Source: QZKY01 sp964488675 | Lineage (GTDB): Bacteria; Pseudomonadota; Gammaproteobacteria; Burkholderiales; Burkholderiaceae_D | Assembly: GCA_964488675.1 (NCBI GenBank) | Contig: CAZAWA010000099.1 | Span: 1 to 6,811 of the forward strand | Direction: 5' to 3' | DNA: 6,811 nucleotides | In this document: positions 1 to 5,743 of the stretch, piece after piece | Numbering within the stretch: position 1 is the first letter of the stretch | Layout of the letters: the number at the start of each line of letters is the position of its first letter | Program-made: the position numbers and the translations under genes | The notes under the pieces: model-generated | Databases searched by the model: none | Seen by the model: only the letters and a program-made list of their open reading frames with translations | What the model was told of the DNA's origin: nothing

Positions 1-1377
1 GACCAGATCGCGCAGCGTGAAGCCGTCGTGTGCAGTGATGAAGTTGATGCTGGAACCGGCGCCACGATGGCTATGCCGGAACAGATCACTGGAACCCGCG
101 AATCGTTGCGCAAATTCACCCAGCGTTGGCCATTGGTGCAGCCAGAAGGCGCGCATCGTGTCGCGATACCGGTCGTTCCACTCCAGCCATCCAGCCGGAA
201 ACCCGCCCAGTTGATAACCGCTGGGGCCAACATCCCATGGCTCCGCAACCAGCTTCACTTTTGCCAGTACCGGGTCTTGCCGGATGGCGGCAAAGAAAGA
301 TGCGTTGACCGAAAATCCCCCTTGTGCGTCGCGCGCGAGCACGGTCGCCAGATCGAATCGAAAACCGTCAACATGCATTTCCTGCACCCAGTAGCGCAGC
401 GAATCCATGATCAGTTGCAGCACTCTCGGATGGCTGAGGTTCAGGCAATTGCCGCAGCCGCTCCAGTTTTCGTACAGTGCGAGGTCGCCCGGCTGCAGGC
501 GGTAGTACGACAGGTTGTCGATGCCGCGAAAACTCAGGGTTGGGCCATCTCCGCCCATTTCGGCAGTATGGTTGTAGACCACATCCAGAAGCACTTCAAT
601 GCCACGGCTGTGCAGGGACTTGACCATGTCGCGGAATTCCGAAATCGGCGTCGTGCCTTCGCGTCCTGACCAGTAGCGCGTTTCCGGCGCGAAGAAGCCG
701 ATGCTCGAGTAGCCCCAGTAATTTGACAGCCCCTGTTTTTGCAATCGCGCTTCGTCAGCGCGGTAATGCAGCGGCAGCAAGTTAACCGTGGTCACGCCCA
801 GTTGTTTCAGATAATCCAAAACGAAGGGATGCGCGAGTCCGGCATACGATCCGCGCAAATTCTCATCGACTTGCGGATGCAGCTTTGTGAAGCCCTTAAT
901 GTGCAGCTCGTAAATTACGGTTTCAGACAGGGGCACGCATGGCGGTGCATCGTCGCCCCAGTCGTAGGGCTCGTGCACGACGCGGGCTTTGGGTGCGATG
1001 TGGGCGGTATCTGTCGGATTGTCGATCAGGAATTCACTCTGCCCGAGGTATTTCCCGACGATATTTCGCGCATAGGGGTCGAGCAGCACCTTGTTGGGGT
1101 TAAAGCGATGTCCCTGATGCGGCGCATAAGTGCCGTACACGCGGTAGCCGTACAGCAGTCCGGGCACAGCGCCTTCCAGATAGCCGTGCCAGACGCCGGC
1201 ATCCGATTCGGGCACCGGCAGGCGCGCGACTTCAGTTTGGCCGCTGTCATCGAACAAACAAAGCACGACCGAATGGGCGTGCGGCGCGACCAATGCGAAA
1301 TTGACGCCATGCCCATCCCAGTGCGCACCCAGCGGGTAAGGCGTTCCGGGTTTGAGCAGGTTTGTTGTCTGTTGCAT
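1..1377 (-). CDS. glgX: Glycogen debranching enzyme GlgX (partial, 3' end beyond window)
   Basis: GlgX is a cytoplasmic GH13 (alpha-amylase family) enzyme that hydrolyses alpha-1,6 linkages of short side chains left on glycogen after phosphorylase action. The 459 visible residues run open to the window edge. Family members are usually around 650-720 aa, so roughly a third is missing. An N-terminal CBM48-type beta domain (about residues 10-110, including GVNFALVAPHA) is followed by the GH13 barrel. Visible catalytic-barrel motifs are DVVYNH (265-270), GFRFDLA with the nucleophile Asp342, AEPWDVGP with the acid/base Glu379, and TAHDGFTLRDLV with Asp451. GlgX-type signatures SGCGNCLN and NYWGYSSIGFFAPE are also present. 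The ATG at 1377 lies 2 bases after the glgB stop, with AAGG 7 bases upstream, so the two genes are almost certainly co-transcribed and probably translationally coupled. A related GH13 such as TreX/isoamylase is possible, but the motifs favour GlgX. Confidence 0.95.
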   Translation of the reverse strand, partial: MQQTTNLLKPGTPYPLGAHWDGHGVNFALVAPHAHSVVLCLFDDSGQTEVARLPVPESDAGVWHGYLEGAVPGLLYGYRVYGTYAPHQGHRFNPNKVLLDPYARNIVGKYLGQSEFLIDNPTDTAHIAPKARVVHEPYDWGDDAPPCVPLSETVIYELHIKGFTKLHPQVDENLRGSYAGLAHPFVLDYLKQLGVTTVNLLPLHYRADEARLQKQGLSNYWGYSSIGFFAPETRYWSGREGTTPISEFRDMVKSLHSRGIEVLLDVVYNHTAEMGGDGPTLSFRGIDNLSYYRLQPGDLALYENWSGCGNCLNLSHPRVLQLIMDSLRYWVQEMHVDGFRFDLATVLARDAQGGFSVNASFFAAIRQDPVLAKVKLVAEPWDVGPSGYQLGGFPAGWLEWNDRYRDTMRAFWLHQWPTLGEFAQRFAGSSDLFRHSHRGAGSSINFITAHDGFTLRDLV

Positions 1378-1379
1378 GT

Positions 1380-3566
1380 TTATGCCTTTGGTTTTCGCTT
1401 CAGCATCACGGTTGCCAGTGGTGGCACGGTCAGTGCCAGCGACCAGCGGTGACCATGCAGCCCGTTTCGCTTTGTGCGCAATTCGCCGTTATGGACGCCG
1501 CTGCCGCCGTAGATGCTTGCGTCGGTGTTGATGATTTCGACATAGGCGCCAGCCTTTGGAACGCCGACGCGATAATTGTGGCGCGGAACCGGGGTGAAGT
1601 TGCTGATTACGATCACGAAATCGCCTTTTTCGTCCTTGCGCAGAAATGCGAATACCGAGTTTTCAAAATCGTCGTGCACGACCCATTCGAAGCCGCGGTA
1701 GTCGAAATCCATGCGATGAAGCGGCGGGTGGTCTTGGTACACTGCATTCAAATTGCGGATAAGGCGATGCACGCCCTGATGCACCGGATATTGCAGCAAA
1801 TGCCAGTCAACGGTGCCGTTCGCGTCCCACTCGCGGTACTGCCCGATTTCGCTGCCCATGAACAAAAGTTTCTTGCCGGGATGCCCCCACATGAAGCCGT
1901 AATAGGCGCGCAGATTGGCAAAGCGCTGCCATTCATCGCCGGGCATGCGTCCCAGGATCGAGCTTTTGCAGTGAACGACTTCATCGTGCGACAGCGGCAG
2001 CACGAAATTTTCGCTGAAGCCGTACATGATGCCAAATCGCATTTTGTCATGGTGATGGCGGCGGTGGAGCGGGTCCTGCTTCATGTACGCGAGCGTGTCG
2101 TGCATCCAGCCCAGATTCCATTTGAAGTGAAAGCCAAGGCCGCCATCGTAGGCAGGGCGGGTCACGCCCGGAAAGCTGGTTGACTCTTCGGCCATCGTGA
2201 CCGCTTCCGGCCGTTCGATGCCGACCACCTCGTTCATGCGTCGGAGGAACGAAATGGCTTCAAGGTTTTCACGGCCGCCATACTGGTTGGGTATCCACTG
2301 ACCCGGCTCGCGGTTGTAGTCGCGGTAAAGCATCGACGCCACCGCATCGACGCGCAGCCCATCAATGCCAAAGCGCTCGATCCAGTACAGCGCGTTGCCA
2401 ACCAGGAAGTTGCGCACTTCCCGTCCACCGTAGTTATAGACCAGCACGCTCCATTCCTGATGGAAGCCTTCGCGCGTGTCGGCGTGCTCGTACAAACAGG
2501 TGCCGTCGAACTTTTCCAGGCCATGTGCGTCGATCGGAAAATGGCCCGGCACCCAGTCAAGAATCACGCCGACGCCATTGTCGTGGGCGGTTTCTACGAA
2601 ATAGCGCAAATCGTCGGGTGTGCCAAAGCGCGAGGTTGGCGCGTACAGGCCGACCGGCTGGTAGCCCCACGATTCGTCCAGCGGATGTTCATGCACCGGC
2701 AGCAGTTCAATATGCGTGAATCCCAGATCCTTCGCATACGGAATCAACTGGTGCGCCAGTTCGCGATAGGTGAACCAGCGCTTGCCTTCTTCGGATGGCA
2801 GGCGCCATGATCCGAGATGCACTTCGTAAATGCTGATGGGCGCATCAAGGCGATTTGCCTGCTTGCGTTGTTCGGTCGTTGGATAGACGGATTGCATGCC
2901 GTGCACCACCGAAGCGGTGTCGGGGCGCAGCTGGGCGCGGAAAGCGAACGGGTCGGATTTGAGCAGAACGACCTGATCTTGTGTCTTGACTTCGTATTTG
3001 TAGATGTCGCCCACGACCATGTGCGGCACAAAAATTTCCCACACGCCGCATTCCGGGCGCAGGCGCATCATGTGGCGGCGGCCGTCCCAGTTGTTGAAGT
3101 CGCCCACCACGGATACGCGGCGCGCATTGGGCGCCCAGACCGCAAAGCTGACGCCACAGACGCCATCGATTTCCACCGGATGCGCACCCATTTTTTCGTA
3201 TGGGCGGTAGTGCGTGCCTTCGGCCAGTAGCCAGATGTCGATGTCACCGAGGATTTTGGAAAAACGGTAGGGATCTTCCAGCTCCTGTTCGTGTGTTCCC
3301 CATTCTATGCGCAGGCGGTAGGGAAACGGGTTGATGCGGCGCGGCACCACGCACGAGAAAATGTCGCTGTCGTCAACGCGCTCAAGCACTGCCAGTCTGC
3401 GGCGGGTCTTGCTGTCGATTAGGCTGACGCCGGCTGCGCCTGGCAACAACGCGCGCACGACCAGCTGCTTGTGGATGCGATGCATGCCGAGCACGGCGAA
3501 CGGATCGCCGTGGTCACCGTCCATCAATTGCCGGTATGCCTCAGAAAGCGTCGCTTGATTCGGCAT
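1380..3566 (-). CDS. glgB: 1,4-alpha-glucan branching enzyme GlgB
   Basis: GlgB cleaves an alpha-1,4 glucan chain and transfers it to a C6 hydroxyl, creating the alpha-1,6 branches of glycogen in the cytoplasm. From the ATG at 3566 it is 728 aa, the same length I recall for the E. coli enzyme. The order is an N1 beta module (about 20-115), a CBM48 module (about 125-225, with FAVWAPNARRVSVVGDFNNW), a GH13 barrel (about 250-610) and a C-terminal beta domain. Catalytic residues are visible: Asp407 in GLRVDAVASM, Glu460 in MAEEST and Asp528 in LSHDEVVH. The start at 3566 is chosen because GAGG sits 6 bases upstream. ATGs at 3578 and 3584 are alternatives adding 4 or 6 residues. The frame stays open up to 3920, but that extension is unlike any GlgB and would consume the promoter region. 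An oddity is Cys533 where the family has Gly just after HDEVVH. It is first gene of a glgB-glgX operon. Confidence 0.97.
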   Translation of the reverse strand: MPNQATLSEAYRQLMDGDHGDPFAVLGMHRIHKQLVVRALLPGAAGVSLIDSKTRRRLAVLERVDDSDIFSCVVPRRINPFPYRLRIEWGTHEQELEDPYRFSKILGDIDIWLLAEGTHYRPYEKMGAHPVEIDGVCGVSFAVWAPNARRVSVVGDFNNWDGRRHMMRLRPECGVWEIFVPHMVVGDIYKYEVKTQDQVVLLKSDPFAFRAQLRPDTASVVHGMQSVYPTTEQRKQANRLDAPISIYEVHLGSWRLPSEEGKRWFTYRELAHQLIPYAKDLGFTHIELLPVHEHPLDESWGYQPVGLYAPTSRFGTPDDLRYFVETAHDNGVGVILDWVPGHFPIDAHGLEKFDGTCLYEHADTREGFHQEWSVLVYNYGGREVRNFLVGNALYWIERFGIDGLRVDAVASMLYRDYNREPGQWIPNQYGGRENLEAISFLRRMNEVVGIERPEAVTMAEESTSFPGVTRPAYDGGLGFHFKWNLGWMHDTLAYMKQDPLHRRHHHDKMRFGIMYGFSENFVLPLSHDEVVHCKSSILGRMPGDEWQRFANLRAYYGFMWGHPGKKLLFMGSEIGQYREWDANGTVDWHLLQYPVHQGVHRLIRNLNAVYQDHPPLHRMDFDYRGFEWVVHDDFENSVFAFLRKDEKGDFVIVISNFTPVPRHNYRVGVPKAGAYVEIINTDASIYGGSGVHNGELRTKRNGLHGHRWSLALTVPPLATVMLKRKPKA
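1385..1390 (-). promoter_or_regulatory. Ribosome binding site of glgX inside the glgB 3' end
   Basis: On the minus strand CAAAGG lies 7 bases before the glgX ATG and is contained in the last codons of glgB. It fixes the glgX start and implies that ribosomes finishing glgB can reinitiate directly on glgX. Confidence 0.6.
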
Positions 3567-3572
3567 CAGAAT

Positions 3573-3578
3573 CCTCAT
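3573..3578 (-). promoter_or_regulatory. Ribosome binding site that decides the glgB start
   Basis: On the minus strand ATGAGG lies 6 bases before the ATG at 3566. The two upstream ATGs (3578, 3584) have only a weak GAAG nearby, so 3566 is the best-supported start. The ATG at 3578 overlaps this site, so initiation there would compete with the main start. Confidence 0.6.
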
Positions 3579-3754
3579 TGTCATCACAATCTTCGCATTT
3601 GTTGCGAAGCCTGTGCCGTGCACTGAATATATACCACGCGAGAGCCGCCTCATGCGGATGCGTCGAAAATGCCATTTGATACCCGATAAATCCAACGGCC
3701 TGCGGAGCATATAATTGCTGGCCGGATTCAGAATTGGCATTCTAGCATCTGCGT

Positions 3755-3813
3755 GTTTGGCGGCAGATTTTGCAAGAGAGGCGGCAGGCGGCGTCGTTAA
3801 AATGGCGCCAAAC
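3755..3813. repeat. Spaced inverted repeat GTTTGGCG / CGCCAAAC
   Basis: GTTTGGCG at 3755-3762 is matched perfectly by CGCCAAAC at 3806-3813, leaving 43 bases between the arms. The left arm overlaps the first GGCGGCAG copy. The arms could be two half-operators or the base of a long stem in a transcript. Function is unknown. Confidence 0.4.
3759..3787. repeat. Direct repeat GGCGGCAG, two copies 21 bp apart
   Basis: GGCGGCAG occurs at 3759-3766 and again at 3780-3787, a centre-to-centre distance of 21 bp, or two helical turns. A shorter GGCGGCG follows at 3787-3793. The spacing would suit a regulator binding one face of the DNA, but in GC-rich DNA such short matches also arise by chance. No known operator is recognised. 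Confidence 0.35.
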
Positions 3814-3820
3814 CGCAGCA

Positions 3821-3836
3821 ATTTCCATGCGGAAAT
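3821..3836. repeat. Short hairpin-forming inverted repeat 90 bases before the cyclase start
   Basis: ATTTCC and GGAAAT form a perfect 6-bp stem around a 4-base ATGC loop. Three bases later comes a TTTTT run (3840-3844). The order, stem then T-run on the plus strand, resembles a weak attenuator in the cyclase leader. The stem is short and AT-rich, so it may equally be an operator palindrome or chance. Confidence 0.35.
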
Positions 3837-3925
3837 AGATTTTTGTGGTATTTTTGGGGCGCAAGCCTGATCGCGACAGTTTTTCGGCGAGCTTTTTGTA
3901 CACCCTTGGCTAACATTCACAGATC

Positions 3926-5512
3926 ATGACATCGCCTGGCGAGACAAAACCTGCTGATGCACAAAATCACAGCGAGCGTTCTGGCGCAGGGCACTCATCG
4001 ATCGCGACTCGTTCCAGGGGGTTCGTGATTATCGTGTGTCTGAGTTTGCTGGTGCTTGATGCATGGCAAACCTGGAATTCGCGCGAAATGCGCCTGCGGG
4101 AAGCGGAGGTGGTTGCAGCCAATCTGGCGCGATCGCTCGCTCAGCATGCGGAAGACACCGTCAAGCAGGCCGATACGGTTTTGGTTGGATTGATTGAGCG
4201 ACTTGAAACGGATGGCACAGGCGCCGCGCAACTGGATCGCTTGCACCATCTGCTTGTGACGCAGGTGGCAGAACTGCCCAAGTTGCATGGTTTGTTTGTC
4301 TATGACGAACACGGCCGCTGGCTGGTGAACTCCCAGCCAACGCTCAATCGGAGCGCGAATAATTCGGATCGCGAATATTTTATTCACCACCGCAATAATA
4401 GTGACGACTATCCCTTCATCGGGAGACCGGTGCAAAGTCGTTCAACCGGAGAGTGGATCATTCCCGTGTCGCGCAGGATCAGCCGGACGGACGGCAGTTT
4501 TGCCGGTGTGGCACTTGCGACGATCCATATGAGCTACTTTTCAAAATATTACGGCACCTTCAATATCGGAGAAAAGGGCACGATTTTTCTGGCGCACGCC
4601 AGTGGCTATCTGGTATTGCGCCATCCTTTCCTGGAAGACCGGGTTGGCGGGGATTTGAAGGATTCGTTGCTGTTTCGCGAATATCTGCCGAAAATGCAGG
4701 CGGGCACTTACGCCAGCGAGAAGACGGCGGTTGATGAGCTTGGCCGCATCATTGCTTTCTATCGGTCACCGGCTTACCCGCTGGTGGCAGGGGCGACGAT
4801 GTCGAAGAATGAGGTGCTTCTGACATGGTGGCAAGATGCATTCAAGCTGTTCCTGACGACCGGAGCGCTGGCGTTGATTTTGGGTTACCTTGGATTTCGG
4901 CTGACACGCCAGATTGCTTTCCGTGAGCAGGCCGAACGGTCGTTGCGGATAACGCAGGATAAACTTGAAGAACTGAATCAGGGGCTGGAAAGAATGGCAA
5001 TGCAGGATGGTTTGACGGGGCTGGCCAACCGTCGAATGTTCGACATTACCTTGAATGAGGAATTCAACCGGGCGATGCGCAGCGGCGCTTCCCTGGCGCT
5101 GATCATGATCGATGTTGACGCCTTCAAAAAGTTCAACGACGCCTATGGGCATCCTGAAGGCGACGAGTGCCTGAAGAAAATTGCCATCGCGGTCAGCGAA
5201 AGCCAGAACCGGCCAGGCGATTTCGTTGCTCGCTACGGTGGCGAGGAAATGGCCGTGCTGCTCCCGGATACCGATCTCGCCGGAGCGGTGGCGGTGGCAG
5301 AGCGCATCAGGTCGGCGGTGCGCAATCTGGCTATGCCCCATCCGAGCAATCCGGCAGGAGTTGTGACGGTTAGCTGCGGCGTCGATGCCATGGTTCCCGT
5401 CAGGAATCAGACCATCCCGGCAGATTTGCTGATTTCGGCAGACAGTGCGCTCTACGCCGCCAAGAACAGTGGTCGCGACCATGTCGTGTCGCGATTATCG
5501 GCATCGGCCTGA
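3926..5512 (+). CDS. Membrane-bound diguanylate cyclase with periplasmic PDC/Cache-type sensor
   Basis: This 528-aa protein should make the second messenger c-di-GMP from two GTP. After a polar N terminus, a transmembrane helix (about 33-49) leads to a periplasmic region (about 52-300) resembling the double PDC/Cache sensors of many proteobacterial cyclases. Typical pieces are SDREYFIHHR, IGRPVQSRSTGEW and IPVSRRI near 148-184. A second helix (about 306-325) and a short amphipathic linker, probably coiled coil (about 330-357), connect to a GGDEF domain (about 358-524). Seen there are DGLTGLANRR (361-370), metal-site Asp396 in MIDVDAFKKFND, the I-site RPGD (429-432) and the signature GGEEM (438-442). 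Canonical form is GG(D/E)EF, so the last position is Met. All charged active-site residues are kept, so activity is expected. No EAL domain is present. The ATG lacks a clear Shine-Dalgarno, but the next Met (55) would remove the first helix. The sensed ligand is unknown. Confidence 0.94.
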   Translation: MTSPGETKPADAQNHSERSGAGHSSIATRSRGFVIIVCLSLLVLDAWQTWNSREMRLREAEVVAANLARSLAQHAEDTVKQADTVLVGLIERLETDGTGAAQLDRLHHLLVTQVAELPKLHGLFVYDEHGRWLVNSQPTLNRSANNSDREYFIHHRNNSDDYPFIGRPVQSRSTGEWIIPVSRRISRTDGSFAGVALATIHMSYFSKYYGTFNIGEKGTIFLAHASGYLVLRHPFLEDRVGGDLKDSLLFREYLPKMQAGTYASEKTAVDELGRIIAFYRSPAYPLVAGATMSKNEVLLTWWQDAFKLFLTTGALALILGYLGFRLTRQIAFREQAERSLRITQDKLEELNQGLERMAMQDGLTGLANRRMFDITLNEEFNRAMRSGASLALIMIDVDAFKKFNDAYGHPEGDECLKKIAIAVSESQNRPGDFVARYGGEEMAVLLPDTDLAGAVAVAERIRSAVRNLAMPHPSNPAGVVTVSCGVDAMVPVRNQTIPADLLISADSALYAAKNSGRDHVVSRLSASA

Positions 5513-5531
5513 ACTTGAGTGGCAGGGTCTT

Positions 5532-5560
5532 AAAAACACATACTACCCACCAGTGTTTTT
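5532..5560. terminator. Possible bidirectional intrinsic terminator after the cyclase gene
   Basis: AAAAACAC (5532-5539) and GTGTTTTT (5553-5560) form a perfect 8-bp stem with a 13-base loop, starting 19 bases after the cyclase stop codon. The right arm runs into six T residues (5556-5561), and the left arm gives a T-run on the minus strand as well. It is well placed for the cyclase transcript. The stem has only two G/C pairs and the T-tract is part of the stem, so efficiency could be modest. Confidence 0.5.
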
Positions 5561-5576
5561 TATCCGGCGCGTCCAT

Positions 5577-5593
5577 TATGGCTGAACGCCATA
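5577..5593. repeat. Small inverted repeat in the convergent intergenic region
   Basis: TATGGC and GCCATA pair perfectly (6 bp) around a 5-base TGAAC loop. No T-run follows. It is one of several stem-forming elements between the two convergent genes, and no function is assigned. Confidence 0.35.
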
Positions 5594-5664
5594 TTCGTTA
5601 GCATACCCCCGAAATAATGCTCGTTTCTCAGCCAAAAATTGCCTGAATATTGTGCAAGGAGACG

Positions 5665-5692
5665 GTTTGGGAGCCTTCCGAAATCCCCAAAC
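5665..5692. repeat. Inverted repeat GTTTGGG / CCCAAAC
   Basis: GTTTGGG (5665-5671) is matched by CCCAAAC (5686-5692) with 14 bases between. An AAGGAG purine run (5656-5661) lies just upstream, but no plausible gene follows it. This could be part of a 3' UTR structure or a small RNA. There is no direct evidence for either. Confidence 0.35.
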
Positions 5693-5709
5693 ACCCGCAT
5701 TGAGCCAAA

Positions 5710-5743
5710 TAATAACGCGACGCGTTATTAGCGCATTTCTGCG
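5710..5743 (-). terminator. Two stacked hairpins directly after the ETF-QO stop, probable terminator
   Basis: Read on the minus strand, the stop codon is followed at once by CGCA-GAAA-TGCG (5743-5732), a 4-bp stem closed by a GNRA-type tetraloop. Next comes a near-perfect palindrome, TAATAACGCG / CGCGTTATTA (5730-5721 and 5719-5710, centre base 5720), leading into TTTGG. The second stem is strong, with 8 pairs possible around a 5-base loop. The downstream U-tract is short and interrupted, so this is either a modest intrinsic terminator or a 3'-end stabilising structure. The palindrome is symmetric and could also act on the plus strand. Confidence 0.5.

Larger units (their letters stand above)
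3567..3925. promoter_or_regulatory. Divergent intergenic region between glgB and the diguanylate cyclase gene
   Basis: These 359 bases separate two divergently transcribed genes and must hold promoters for both. A perfect TATAAT is seen on the plus strand at 3710-3715, but no convincing TTGACA-like element lies 16-18 bases upstream, and it would leave a leader of about 200 bases. AT-rich stretches at 3626-3634 (minus-strand TATATT) and 3798-3803 (plus-strand TAAAAT) are weaker -10 candidates. Both lack a good -35, so promoters may depend on activators or other sigma factors. Several short repeats, listed separately, lie at 3755-3836. The minus frame is open through most of this region, but its translation is Arg-rich, low in recognisable motifs and unlike the GlgB N terminus, so I treat it as non-coding. 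Confidence 0.5.

Noticed and set aside
28..2183. Long plus-strand open frames of 213, 237 and 273 codons opposite glgX and glgB.
   Set aside because: They lie antisense to well-supported genes, show no family motifs and are explained by the codon bias of the opposite strand.
3710..3715. A perfect TATAAT as a definite promoter for the cyclase gene.
   Set aside because: No -35-like hexamer at 16-18 bases and a distance of about 210 bases to the start codon. Listed only as a weak candidate within the intergenic entry.
3567..3920. A 118-codon in-frame extension upstream of glgB, starting at an ATG at 3920.
   Set aside because: It is Arg-rich with no GlgB-like motif, would start 5 bases from the divergent cyclase gene and leave no promoter space. 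The start at 3566 has a good ribosome site and gives the usual 728-aa length.
4766..5482. A 238-codon minus-strand open frame opposite the GGDEF domain.
   Set aside because: His- and Gln-rich composition is typical of an antisense shadow. The opposite frame has clear cyclase motifs.
5513..5743. A CRISPR array or transposon end in the repeat-rich intergenic region.
   Set aside because: The repeats differ from each other and are not regularly spaced, and there are no transposase remnants or target duplications.
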